Notes: generated from the letters alone by a model not told the origin. A stretch of 47,451 nt of DNA from Candidatus Ventrenecus stercoripullorum (GCA_018712835.1 DVGF01000030.1:1-47451); one strand, 5' to 3'. Shown: positions 9,686-19,104, numbered from the stretch's first letter. A program made the numbers and translations.

Positions 9686-10357
9686 CTATTTTTTCTTTTT
9701 TGTTAAATCATAGCTTTCTTGTACATAACTCATAATTTCTTCATCACTTAGTGTATCATCTAGTAAAATAGTAATCCATGTTTTTTTATTCATGTGATAG
9801 GCTTCATAAAATCCTTTCTTTGGTAAAAGGGTCTGTATTTTTTCAGGATTTAGTTTCACATCAATGATTTCTACCTCATAGGTGCCTTTTTCTATCTTTT
9901 CTTTTAAAATGTTCATAATTGCAGCATACCATTTTTTGTTTTCGTTATTTCTAAAAATAGCATAGCCTGGATACTTTTTCCATAAAAATTCTGGCTGTCC
10001 TTGATATAATTCTTGAATTTTTAGAGCAATACGGTTGGCTTGGGCTGTTAAAAATTTGGTGGCTTCTGAGCATTTTTCTTTTATATCTGTTAAGAGGTCT
10101 GTTAGTTCTTCGCGAACCTCGGAAACAAATTTTCCGGTTTGGCTTTCGATACGATATAAGGTGTATTCATAGTTTGTGTTTAAATCAACTACTTTGATAC
10201 TAAACTTTTGGTCTTTTGGTATGATGATTGTCACTTCAAAAGTATTTTTCATGATATTAGTTTGATAGATATAGTTGTCTTTCTCTTTATAAAAGCCATA
10301 GTTTTTTAATTTTGTATCATTGAAATTACATCTTTTCCATAGTTCTTCTATATTCAT
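9686..10357 (-). CDS. MmcQ/YjbR family protein
   Basis: PGYAIFRNNENKKWYAAIMNI...YEVEIIDVKLNPEKIQTLLPKKGFYEAYHMNKKTWITILLDDTL. Confidence 0.85.
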   Translation of the reverse strand: MNIEELWKRCNFNDTKLKNYGFYKEKDNYIYQTNIMKNTFEVTIIIPKDQKFSIKVVDLNTNYEYTLYRIESQTGKFVSEVREELTDLLTDIKEKCSEATKFLTAQANRIALKIQELYQGQPEFLWKKYPGYAIFRNNENKKWYAAIMNILKEKIEKGTYEVEIIDVKLNPEKIQTLLPKKGFYEAYHMNKKTWITILLDDTLSDEEIMSYVQESYDLTKKKK

Positions 10358-10361
10358 TTTG

Positions 10362-11246
10362 TTATTCCATCTTTTCTTTTTGTATCCATAGGATTTTATT
10401 TTCGGTTATTTTATAAGTTAGTTTTTCTTCTTCGTATAGATATGTGACATAAGCTTTTAAGGTGCTACTAATTAAAACATATTGATTTAAATTCATTTTT
10501 AAATTGTATTTTTTAAATATTTCTGTCAAGATATTTTCCATTGTTTGTTCTTGTTGACAGATATTGTAAATACTTTGGCATATCTCTTGTACTTTGTTAC
10601 GATTTAAGGTAATTAAGTCTTTTATATTTGAAGTCCCTTCGGTATGGGATGGGATGTAAAAGTGGCTTTTTAATGTGGATAAGTACTCTAAAGTGTTTAG
10701 AAATTCCTTGACATTATAAAGGTAAAATAAATGGTATTTTGTAATTGTTTCTTCACTCAGTAAGGCGTCTCCTAGGAAATATATGTTGTCACTTGTTTTT
10801 ATTCCAATCATGTCAAATGTGTGTCCTTTTAGTGTCAATATTTCTAATCCTTCTGGCAAGTTGTCTTCTACTTCTAATGTGTTTGTTTCCTTGGCCATTA
10901 AAAATTTGTTTTGTAAGTCTTTTAGAGGGTACGCTCCATAAAGGAGAGATGGCTCTAATACGGGGTACTTCGCAAAGCATGTTTCTATATTGTGGGCTAG
11001 GACTTGGCAGTTTGTTCGGTCTTGAATGAGTTTTGCTCCACCCATATGGTCGGCATGGGAATGCGTTAGAATAACACCTTTACATGTCCATCCTTGTTCG
11101 TTTAGGATTTTTAAGATTTTCTTTCCAGCATCTTTATCGTTTCCAGTATCAATCAGATATACGTTCTTTTCGTCTATTTTGTATATTCCAATATTGGTAG
11201 CATTTTTTATGTAATAAGTCTTTTCTCCTAATTGTACTAGTTCCAT
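10362..11246 (-). CDS. MBL-fold metallo-hydrolase
   Basis: THSHADHMGGAKLI motif and downstream metal-ligand motifs. Confidence 0.92.
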   Translation of the reverse strand: MELVQLGEKTYYIKNATNIGIYKIDEKNVYLIDTGNDKDAGKKILKILNEQGWTCKGVILTHSHADHMGGAKLIQDRTNCQVLAHNIETCFAKYPVLEPSLLYGAYPLKDLQNKFLMAKETNTLEVEDNLPEGLEILTLKGHTFDMIGIKTSDNIYFLGDALLSEETITKYHLFYLYNVKEFLNTLEYLSTLKSHFYIPSHTEGTSNIKDLITLNRNKVQEICQSIYNICQQEQTMENILTEIFKKYNLKMNLNQYVLISSTLKAYVTYLYEEEKLTYKITENKILWIQKEKME

Positions 11247-11249
11247 TTT

Positions 11250-11612
11250 TTACTCCTTTTCTATGGGTAATGAATCATATGCACCTAAATCATAGACTTC
11301 ATAACCGAGACTTGTTAATTGCTCATAGACAATACTACTTCTTTTCCCACTACGGCAATATACTAAGATTGTTTTTTCTTTGGATAATTCGACATTTTCG
11401 TCTATTTCATCATAAGGAATGTTTATCGCACCTTTCACATGTCCTTCTTGGTATTCTTCGAAAGTTCGAACGTCAACAATCGTATAGTTGTTTTCTTCTA
11501 GTATTTCTTCTAGGGTTTGGGTGGTGTCTGGTTCTTTTTTTGTACTTTCACAACCTAGTAGAGTCATACTTAATGTTATTATCATTAAAATTGCAATGAT
11601 TTTCTTTTTCAT
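11250..11612 (-). CDS. Rhodanese-like lipoprotein
   Basis: Lipobox LLGCES; active-site loop VYCRSGKRS. Confidence 0.9.
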   Translation of the reverse strand: MKKKIIAILMIITLSMTLLGCESTKKEPDTTQTLEEILEENNYTIVDVRTFEEYQEGHVKGAINIPYDEIDENVELSKEKTILVYCRSGKRSSIVYEQLTSLGYEVYDLGAYDSLPIEKE

Positions 11613-11698
11613 AATTCTACCTCACTTTTTTTGTCTTTATTATATCATGTGTCCTCTTGAACATAAAGATTGCAAAAAAGTAGATATTGTTAGGAATT

Positions 11699-13132
11699 TC
11701 ATTTTTCTATTTCAAACTCTACGGAGAAATATTTCTTTTCTAATGTACTATCTTCTAAGGCATCTTTTACAATCCGATAGGTTCCGTTTGAAAGACTTCC
11801 ATACAACCATTCCCAGTCTATTTCCAAAACTATTTTGTTATTTCTATCTATTTTGTAGCCTATCGAGTTCCAGAAATAATTTTCTTTTATTATCACATTT
11901 ACTGGCTTCCATGTTCCATCTTCTAATTTGTCTATCCGGTATTCTTCGCCATAGGTATGAGACTTCCCACTGTAATCGGTAATGATAATGGTTGCTCCTT
12001 TGTTTGTTAAAGTTCCTTCTTTTACCCTCATAGTGACACCTGCTATTTCATTTAATTCGGCATTACTTGATATTTTTTCGGTGACTATGATTGGGTCATT
12101 CTTCTCTTCTTCTTTTGAACGTGTACTTTCTTTTATGGTGCTGATAATTGCATGTTTAAAAATATCTTCGATGGTATCATTTAAGTCCTCAAAGGTATAG
12201 AAAGTAAATTCATAGGTTTTGCCTACTATAAGATTATAGTTGTTTGGTAGTTTTACGGAAGCATTTTCCATTTTATTATTTTCTAAAGTTACTTCGATTG
12301 TTTCTTTTTCTAACTCTTTTAGTGCTTTTATTTGATAAGTTCTTGTAAATTTTTTGATATTACTTTTTTCATGTCCACAGTAGGCACCATCTAATTCTTC
12401 TATCATATAAGTACTCCCAAAATAGAGATCTTTTTGTTCTTTTGTATTACAAAGAATTGCCGTATAGTTATTGTGTGTGTATATTGTAGTTCCACCGTCA
12501 TAAAGTCTTTCTTCTTTGAGTCTTTCGTGAAGGACTTCTTCTTGTAGGAAATAGGAGATTTCTTCTAAAGTGATTTGATGATGGCTCAGGGCATCCTTTA
12601 ATTCGTAACACTTTTCTTTTCTATCGCAAAGCATGATTTTTTCTACGCCGTAATAATATATTTGTTGGTCTTGATATGTGAAAGGTGTTGTTAATTCATC
12701 TATTTTTTCTGGTTCGTTATGATAAACTTCTATGTCGTAGAGTTCTATTTTTGGATATGTACTTTGATAATGCATCACAATTATCCATAGAAGTAAGATG
12801 ATTATACTTAAGGAAACTAAAAGAGCGATTTTTATTTTTTGGGATTTCTTTTTTATTTTATTTGTTGCTTCTAGGGAATGTAATAAATTGTTTTCTGAAG
12901 ATGGAATTATTTTTTCTTTTGATATTTTCTCACCCATCACTAGTTCGTTTACTGTGATACCTAGAGTTTCTGCTAATGGTTTTAATAAAGAGATATCTGG
13001 CATTCTTCGACCATTTTCCCAGTTTGATATAGCACGGTCTGTTACTCCTAATAAATTTGCTAACTCTTGTTGAGTCATTTTTTTATTTTTTCTTAAGCTT
13101 GCAATAAACTTGCCTATTTTTATTTGGTCCAT
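11699..13132 (-). CDS. Membrane-anchored XRE-type HTH protein with large extracytoplasmic domain
   Basis: HTH IGKFIASLRKNKKMTQQELANLLGVTDRAISNWENGRRMPDISLL, one TM (IALLVSLSIIILLLWIIVM), about 330 aa C-terminal region. Confidence 0.85.
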   Translation of the reverse strand: MDQIKIGKFIASLRKNKKMTQQELANLLGVTDRAISNWENGRRMPDISLLKPLAETLGITVNELVMGEKISKEKIIPSSENNLLHSLEATNKIKKKSQKIKIALLVSLSIIILLLWIIVMHYQSTYPKIELYDIEVYHNEPEKIDELTTPFTYQDQQIYYYGVEKIMLCDRKEKCYELKDALSHHQITLEEISYFLQEEVLHERLKEERLYDGGTTIYTHNNYTAILCNTKEQKDLYFGSTYMIEELDGAYCGHEKSNIKKFTRTYQIKALKELEKETIEVTLENNKMENASVKLPNNYNLIVGKTYEFTFYTFEDLNDTIEDIFKHAIISTIKESTRSKEEEKNDPIIVTEKISSNAELNEIAGVTMRVKEGTLTNKGATIIITDYSGKSHTYGEEYRIDKLEDGTWKPVNVIIKENYFWNSIGYKIDRNNKIVLEIDWEWLYGSLSNGTYRIVKDALEDSTLEKKYFSVEFEIEK

Positions 13133-13171
13133 ATTATCACTCCGTTTTTCTCATTATAACTGAAAGATATG

Positions 13172-13198
13172 AAAAAGTCTCCACACAGAATGTGGAGA
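13172..13198 (-). terminator. Intrinsic terminator of the metallophosphoesterase gene
   Basis: TCTCCACA cagaa TGTGGAGA followed on the minus strand by a T-rich run. Confidence 0.65.
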
Positions 13199-14047
13199 TT
13201 ATTTTTGAAGTTTATAAATATATGGATTTTCTTCTTTTTCTAGGCCATAGTTTGTAATATAATATCTTGTAAATTCTAACTTCACTGTTTGATTGTTTTT
13301 TGTTGAATACATTACTATAAATCCAGGTAAGCCTTCTTTTATATTTGGATATTGTAAATCACTACTTAAAGTTGGAAGTTTAACACAGTTTCGAGCAAAA
13401 TTATTTTTGTGAGAATGGCCGGCGATACTAAACTCGTAAGGCATAATTTTCTCTTCTGGACTTAATTTTGGACTATGTTCTATTGAAACAGCACTAGTAA
13501 ATATACGGATAAAACTTTGGCGGTATCCTAAAGGAATAATGTTTCTTTTGTTTTTTGCTAATTCTTTTAAAATATCTATGCCATGTTTTTGATATTTTTC
13601 GTCATGATTGCCACCTAATATGTACTGCGTTAATAAGGGGTGATCGATGTATACCTTTAAAATATAGTCTAGTTGTTTTGAAGCATCAAAACAATCTTTG
13701 GAATATCTTACTAAGCCATCACCAATATCGCCACCATGAATTAAAGTAGTGATATGGTTTTCTATACAAAAGTTTATAAATAGCTGGTAGTATTCTAAAT
13801 TCTCATCTTTGCTTCCAAAATGGGTATCTGAAAATAAGGCTACAGGTTCTTCGGTAATCGTTAGCATGCTACATTCTTGGTAAAACATCGCGGTTAATTG
13901 GTTTTTGGGTTCATAGTTTTTAAAATGTTTTAATTCCCATAATTCATTTCTTAATTCTTTTAATATTTCATATTTTTGTAACTCATAACTATTCATTATA
14001 TTGGCTAGTGATTTTCCATCTAGCAATTCTTTTATATATTCTTTCAT
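13199..14047 (-). CDS. Metallophosphoesterase
   Basis: LFSDTHFGS, HGGDIGDG, GGNHDE, AGHSHKN motifs; ATG 14047 preceded by AGAGG. Confidence 0.9.
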   Translation of the reverse strand: MKEYIKELLDGKSLANIMNSYELQKYEILKELRNELWELKHFKNYEPKNQLTAMFYQECSMLTITEEPVALFSDTHFGSKDENLEYYQLFINFCIENHITTLIHGGDIGDGLVRYSKDCFDASKQLDYILKVYIDHPLLTQYILGGNHDEKYQKHGIDILKELAKNKRNIIPLGYRQSFIRIFTSAVSIEHSPKLSPEEKIMPYEFSIAGHSHKNNFARNCVKLPTLSSDLQYPNIKEGLPGFIVMYSTKNNQTVKLEFTRYYITNYGLEKEENPYIYKLQK

Positions 14048-14119
14048 AAAGACCTCTGGTGATACCATACTTGAATTTCCGAAAAAAAGCAACAGTTATT
14101 TTTTGCCAGCTGTTACTTT

Positions 14120-15622
14120 TTATTGTTTTTTCTTTAATCCTTCTTTGGTTAGTACATATACTGTATCTATTACTTCTTCTATATATTTTCGGTCATGTGA
14201 AACGCTGATGATGCAACCACTATATTCTTTCAGGGCCTTTCTAATTACTGGATTAGATAATGTGCTTACATTTCTTGTTGGTTCATCTAATAATAATACA
14301 TCACACTTTTCTAGGACTAGTTTGGTTAGAATTAATTTTGCTTTCGAACCATTGCTTAAATCACTTATTTTTCCAGTCATTTCTTCGCGAGTAAATTTCA
14401 TATTTCCTAGTATCATTCTTGCTTTTGTGATTTCTTCTTTGTTTTTTGTTTGAGCAATAAAATCCAGTACGTTTTCATAGTCCTTTAATATTTCTTCATA
14501 ATCTTGAGGCATGTAACCCATGACTATGTCTGTTCTTGGGGCTAGTTGCTTTTTTATTTCTTTTATTAAAGTAGATTTCCCTACCCCATTGTTTCCAATG
14601 ATACATAAATGAGCACTACCAGTTACCTCTAGTTCTATATTTTGGGCAAGAATGTTATTTTGAACTTTTAACTCTGGAAGAGATAAATAGAGTATTTGTT
14701 TGGATTTGGGAAGACTTACTGGTTCGAAGAAGAAATTGATGCTTTCTTCTACATCTGGTATTTCTGTCAATTCTATTTTATCTAGTTTCTTTTCTTGGGA
14801 TTTTAGAGAATGCATTTTCTTTTTTAATAGTTGTCCACCATGAGGATTGCTTCTCGATATGGTTTCTTGTTGGTATTCTACTTTCTGTAGAACTTTTGTT
14901 AAGCGTTCTTCTTTAGCTAGCCAATCTCTTTTTTCGTTTTTAGCAAGTTGGGTTTGTTTGGATAGTTTGGCTAGTCGTTCAGCCACATAGGTATCATAGT
15001 CTTCCTTTAATAAGGTATGACGGCATTCTGTTTTGTGTTTTATTTGTTCTAAATGTAAAATCATGGTGGAGGTCCTAGATAGCAAGGTTTCATCATGGGA
15101 TACGTATAAAATTGGATTTTCACTTTCATTTATAAAGGTTTCTAACCATTCTAATGTTTCTATATCTAAGTCATTGGTTGGTTCATCTAAAAGAAGGATA
15201 TCGTTTTCTTCTAATATTAGTTTTAAAATTGCTAGTTTTACTTTTTCTCCGCCAGATAAAGTTTTTATTTTTCTATCTAGCATTTCTTCTGTTATATGAA
15301 AGCGTTCTTTTTCTTTATAAAATTTTCCTATATTGTGATAGTAATCTTCTTCAGTTTGAAACAGATACTCTAGAGGAGTTTGTTCTTCTGCTTCTTTGCT
15401 CATGGATTGTTCTAGGTATCCTATCTTGTGATTTTTGGCACTCACTCCTCCGGTTACTTCGCCATAATCTAGCTTACCTGCAAGAGCTTTTAATAATGTG
15501 GATTTGCCATTTCCTTCTTCGCCAATGATGGCAAGTTTGTCTTTTGGATTTACTGTGAAAGATAAATTTTTTACTAAATATCTTTCCTTTACTTGAATAC
15601 TAATATTTTTTATTTCAAACAT
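14120..15622 (-). CDS. ABC-F family ATPase (candidate antibiotic-resistance/ribosome-protection type)
   Basis: Two ABC domains without TM (GEEGNGKST, LSGGEKVKL, LLLDEPTNDLD; GNNGVGKST, LSNGSKAKL, LLLDEPTRNVS); elaborate leader upstream. Confidence 0.9.
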   Translation of the reverse strand: MFEIKNISIQVKERYLVKNLSFTVNPKDKLAIIGEEGNGKSTLLKALAGKLDYGEVTGGVSAKNHKIGYLEQSMSKEAEEQTPLEYLFQTEEDYYHNIGKFYKEKERFHITEEMLDRKIKTLSGGEKVKLAILKLILEENDILLLDEPTNDLDIETLEWLETFINESENPILYVSHDETLLSRTSTMILHLEQIKHKTECRHTLLKEDYDTYVAERLAKLSKQTQLAKNEKRDWLAKEERLTKVLQKVEYQQETISRSNPHGGQLLKKKMHSLKSQEKKLDKIELTEIPDVEESINFFFEPVSLPKSKQILYLSLPELKVQNNILAQNIELEVTGSAHLCIIGNNGVGKSTLIKEIKKQLAPRTDIVMGYMPQDYEEILKDYENVLDFIAQTKNKEEITKARMILGNMKFTREEMTGKISDLSNGSKAKLILTKLVLEKCDVLLLDEPTRNVSTLSNPVIRKALKEYSGCIISVSHDRKYIEEVIDTVYVLTKEGLKKKQ

Positions 15623-15625
15623 CTT

Positions 15626-15659
15626 TTATGCCTTTCTAGGCATAATTAAAGTTTATGCC
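15626..15659 (-). promoter_or_regulatory. Three-segment mutually exclusive hairpin covering the ABC-F SD
   Basis: Minus strand: GGCATAA (15659-15653), TTATGCC (15645-15639), GGCATAA (15632-15626); SD GAAAGG at 15636-15631; start codon at 15622. Confidence 0.75.
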
Positions 15660-15663
15660 AGAC

Positions 15664-15684
15664 TTATTTTTTTCTTGTTAACAT
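15664..15684 (-). CDS. Leader peptide 2, MLTRKK*
   Basis: Strong SD GAGGAGGTG at 15696-15688 before ATG 15684; stop 5 nt before hairpin segment 1. Confidence 0.7.
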   Translation of the reverse strand: MLTRKK

Positions 15685-15697
15685 ATCACACCTCCTC

Positions 15698-15738
15698 AAG
15701 AAAAAAGACTCTCTAGATTATGGACTAGATAGAGTCTT
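15698..15738 (-). terminator. Intrinsic terminator in the ABC-F leader (attenuator)
   Basis: AAGACTCTATCTAG tccataat CTAGAGAGTCTT followed by TTTTCTT on the minus strand. Confidence 0.8.
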
Positions 15739-15773
15739 GTTTTTATTTTTTATTACATAGCAAGAAAATCAAT

Positions 15774-15821
15774 CTATTCACAATCTATTTTTATACATAT
15801 GTTATTGATTTTCTTACTCAT
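15774..15821 (-). CDS. Leader peptide 1, MSKKINNICIKIDCE*
   Basis: SD GAGGAAT upstream of ATG 15821; codons 3-6 form one arm of a 12-bp hairpin with 15762-15773. Confidence 0.7.
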   Translation of the reverse strand: MSKKINNICIKIDCE

Positions 15822-15856
15822 AGGAATTCCTCTTTTCTAATTTTTTTCTTTCCTGT

Positions 15857-15866
15857 ATTATAGCAT
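15857..15866 (-). promoter_or_regulatory. Extended -10 promoter for the ABC-F leader transcript
   Basis: Minus strand TGCTATAAT (TGn-TATAAT). Confidence 0.55.
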
Positions 15867-15873
15867 AGTTTTG

Positions 15874-16149
15874 TTATTTTTTCTCTTTTTTCTTAAAGTA
15901 TGTTTGGGCGAGGATATCTTTTAATACTAACATTGCATCTAATTCGTTATAATGGTAGGTATCTTGTAGTTCTTTTAATAAACGACTGATTTCTTTTTGG
16001 TATTTTGGAATATCTACTTCTTTTTGATACTGTTTTAAAATAGGATATTTAGTACTCCAAGCTTTTGTCCAATCTACTTTACTTTGTTTTTTTTCGGTTG
16101 TATTTTTGATGATTTCTTTAATATTTTTCCTAAAACTACTCTCGCCTTA
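15874..16149 (-). pseudogene. C-terminal remnant of a truncated gene
   Basis: Minus frame reads ...KVDWTKAWSTKYPILKQYQKEVDIPKYQKEISRLLKELQDTYHYNELDAMLVLKDILAQTYFKKKEKK* with no start codon before an in-frame stop upstream. Confidence 0.5.
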
Positions 16150-16285
16150 CTCGAGATTAGAGAAAAAGGTAAGTATTATTTCAGATTTAGACTTTTTTGG
16201 AGTAGTATTCCGAAAAAATCTAAAATGTATAGACAAATTATGCTCTATCTATTATAATAAATATAGAAATACGAGGAGGTATATC

Positions 16286-17548
16286 ATGAATTATAAAAAT
16301 AGAAGTATTGAGAAAACATTAGAAAAAATGATTGGAGTATATCCTGTCATTGCTATTACTGGTCCAAGACAGGTTGGGAAAACCACGCTTTTAGAATTTT
16401 TCAAAAAAAATAGTGAGCAGAAAATTCATTATGTTACTTTAGATGATTTTTTATGGCGAACTCAAGCAAATGAAGATCCTGAGTTATTTTTAAGAAATCA
16501 TGAAACACCTTTAATTATTGATGAATTTCAATATGCTCCTAATTTACTTAGTTATCTAAAAATGAATGTGGATGAAATGAGAAATCAATATATGTTTGAT
16601 AATAATGCTAAAAGATCTACTATGTATTATCTCACTGGTTCTCAAGTATTTTCCACTATGAAATATTTAAGTGATTCTCTGGCTGGTCGAATTGCTATTT
16701 TAGATTTGTATGGTTTTTCTTTTCGGGAAATTCTTGGGTTAGAAGAAACAGAGTTTATCCCTGATATTTCTATTCTTAGAAAAAAAGAAAAAGCTGGTCG
16801 TTTATCCATCCCTGATTTATTTGAGCATATTTTAAATGGTAGTTATCCCGAGTTATACTCCAATACCTCTATTCAACGTGAAATCTTTTATCAATCTTAT
16901 GTTAAAACATATATTGAAAGAGATGTCAGAGAATTTATAAAAATTAAAGACGAAAATAAATTTTATAAGTTTTTGTGTGCTTTGGCGGCTAGAAGTGGTT
17001 GTGAATTTAATTCTTCTGATATTGCTAATGATATCGAAATAGATTCTAAAACGGTCAACGAATGGTTAAGCATTTTAGTCAATACTCATTTGATATATCT
17101 TTTAAATAGTTACTCTAATAATCAAGTTCAAAAAGTAATTAAAAGACCTAAGGTTTATTTTATGGATACTGGCCTAGCTTGTTTTTTAGCCGGATATTTT
17201 ACTAGTGAAACGTTAGAGAAAAGCCCTTTTAGTGGCAATATCTTTGAGACTTATGTGATTACTGAAATTATTAAATCATATACAAACAATGGAATAGATC
17301 CTCATCACCGTCTCTATTATTATCGTGATAAAAACAAAAAAGAAATTGATTTGATTATTCTTCATGATAAGATACTATACCCAATAGAGATTAAAAAAAG
17401 TGCTAATCCAGGGAAGGAAGCTTTTAAGAATTTTAATGTTTGTGAGAAATTTGGATATACTGTCGGATCTGGAATCGTATTATGCATGGCTAAAGAAATA
17501 GTAGAAGTATCGCAAAATAACTACTTAGTTCCGATCGAATATATTTAG
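16286..17548 (+). CDS. AAA_14/DUF4143 ATP-binding protein
   Basis: Walker A GPRQVGKTTLL, LIIDEFQYAPNLL, C-terminal KKEIDLIIL...PIEIKKSANP; SD aggaggt before ATG 16286. Confidence 0.92.
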   Translation: MNYKNRSIEKTLEKMIGVYPVIAITGPRQVGKTTLLEFFKKNSEQKIHYVTLDDFLWRTQANEDPELFLRNHETPLIIDEFQYAPNLLSYLKMNVDEMRNQYMFDNNAKRSTMYYLTGSQVFSTMKYLSDSLAGRIAILDLYGFSFREILGLEETEFIPDISILRKKEKAGRLSIPDLFEHILNGSYPELYSNTSIQREIFYQSYVKTYIERDVREFIKIKDENKFYKFLCALAARSGCEFNSSDIANDIEIDSKTVNEWLSILVNTHLIYLLNSYSNNQVQKVIKRPKVYFMDTGLACFLAGYFTSETLEKSPFSGNIFETYVITEIIKSYTNNGIDPHHRLYYYRDKNKKEIDLIILHDKILYPIEIKKSANPGKEAFKNFNVCEKFGYTVGSGIVLCMAKEIVEVSQNNYLVPIEYI

Positions 17549-17587
17549 TCATTCATTATTCACTCTGAGTAGATATTAAAACTTTTC

Positions 17588-18235
17588 TTAACTGATGCGA
17601 TAGTGTCCAACAATATCGTTTCTATATTCTAGTATATCTTCTTCGTAACTACTTTGATAGGGATTTGCATGATGAATGATAAACGGTACTCCGTTATGAT
17701 TACGATGGTTGGAAATAACTGCGATGTGCCGAGTAAACACTACGACGTCGCCTCCTTGCCAAGCACTGATATCATGAATATCGGTTGTTAGTGATTTTGC
17801 ATGACGTTCTAAGTAGACTTTAATATTATTTACTCTTCGAAAATCAATATTTTTGTCTATTACTTCTATATCATAGGCTTCTTGGTCTTCTCTCACATCT
17901 TCGTTTATTAATTCTTGTAAGTCATATCCGGCATTTTTTAAAGCAATTGCCACGACATCGGTACAGACACCATATTCATCGTTTGGGTACCCTGTAGCAT
18001 AATATTTACTTTTATATTTAGGGTTCGTTGCTACATAGTCAAAAGCATTGTTTAAAATGTCGGTTTGATCATCTATCCCGTCCGCATCTTTATCTATAGT
18101 ACTTGTATATGTTGAAATATTAAAATCCTCGTTTGTATATTTTTTATGAGGAATGATATTATACCGGTATAAAACATAAGTTAAAATTATTATAAATAGA
18201 ACAAGAATGATTAATAGAATTCCTTTTGTTTTCAT
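17588..18235 (-). CDS. DUF1287-family secreted protein
   Basis: YPNDEYGVCTDVVAIALKNAGYDLQ...GDVVVFTRHIAVIS...PFIIHHANP; N-terminal TM/signal. Confidence 0.85.
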   Translation of the reverse strand: MKTKGILLIILVLFIIILTYVLYRYNIIPHKKYTNEDFNISTYTSTIDKDADGIDDQTDILNNAFDYVATNPKYKSKYYATGYPNDEYGVCTDVVAIALKNAGYDLQELINEDVREDQEAYDIEVIDKNIDFRRVNNIKVYLERHAKSLTTDIHDISAWQGGDVVVFTRHIAVISNHRNHNGVPFIIHHANPYQSSYEEDILEYRNDIVGHYRIS

Positions 18236-18298
18236 GGGTTCCTCCCAAACTCTAACTTTGAGTCTTTATTATACCACTGCTATAAAGTAATTTCTTCT

Positions 18299-18679
18299 TC
18301 AATTATTAAATCTAAGTAAATAACCATCAGGGTCTTGTATCAAAAATTCTTTGTCTTGGTAAGTGATACCATCTACGACATATTCACTTACTTTTAATGC
18401 TACAAATATTTTTATTTTTTGCTCTTGTACTTTTTTATAAAAAGCATCTATGTTGCTTACCGTCATGCTTATGTTCATTCCTCTTCCAAAAGGATACTCT
18501 AACTTTCCAACATTCCAATTGTCGTTCATTTCTTCTATCATTAGTTGGTTTTCCTCTAATTCTAAAAAATAAAATTTAGGACGACTATATTTTATTTGAA
18601 AGCCTAGACTTTCATAGAACATGCGACTTTTTTCTATGTTTGTTACACTTAATTCTGGAATTAAACTGTTAAATTTCAT
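18299..18679 (-). CDS. VOC family (glyoxalase/bleomycin-resistance-like) protein
   Basis: IPELSVTNIEKSRMFYESLGFQIKY...FLIQDPDGYLLRF. Confidence 0.9.
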   Translation of the reverse strand: MKFNSLIPELSVTNIEKSRMFYESLGFQIKYSRPKFYFLELEENQLMIEEMNDNWNVGKLEYPFGRGMNISMTVSNIDAFYKKVQEQKIKIFVALKVSEYVVDGITYQDKEFLIQDPDGYLLRFNN

Positions 18680-18771
18680 AGTCTCACATCTTTCTATGCA
18701 CATTATAGCATATTTTTTGTTTTCTTTTATTATTTTGTAACATTTAAAAAGACAAATAAGTTTTATCTGTC

Positions 18772-19062
18772 TTAGAGTTGTTTGATATCTTTGATGGTCG
18801 CGATTGGAATGCTTTTACCATCTAGTGTTAATAAAGAGCTTTGGTTTTTTCCAACAATGGTCGCTTCTACAATCCCATCGTTTGTTGTAATTTCTACCTT
18901 ACTTTTGTACACAAAGTTTCTACTATGAAATATCTTGTCTATTTCTCTCATAATGTCTTTTGTATCTTTCTTAGGGTCTAGTAATTTTGAATAAAACATA
19001 TCTTTGTTATTTCGCAAATCTTTATCAATTGGACTGACATATACTTTTGGTAATTCTTTCAA
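18772..19062 (-). CDS. Hypothetical protein
   Basis: 96 aa ORF, divergent from the FtsW-family gene. Confidence 0.5.
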   Translation of the reverse strand: MKELPKVYVSPIDKDLRNNKDMFYSKLLDPKKDTKDIMREIDKIFHSRNFVYKSKVEITTNDGIVEATIVGKNQSSLLTLDGKSIPIATIKDIKQL

Positions 19063-19104
19063 ACTTATTCACCTCATTATATTTTATGATTAAAATCTAA
19101 AGGT

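Noticed and set aside
16106-16285. N-terminal extension of the DUF4143 ORF
   Set aside because: Strong SD aggaggt precedes ATG 16286 (MNYKNRSIEKTLEKMIG), the usual start for this family.
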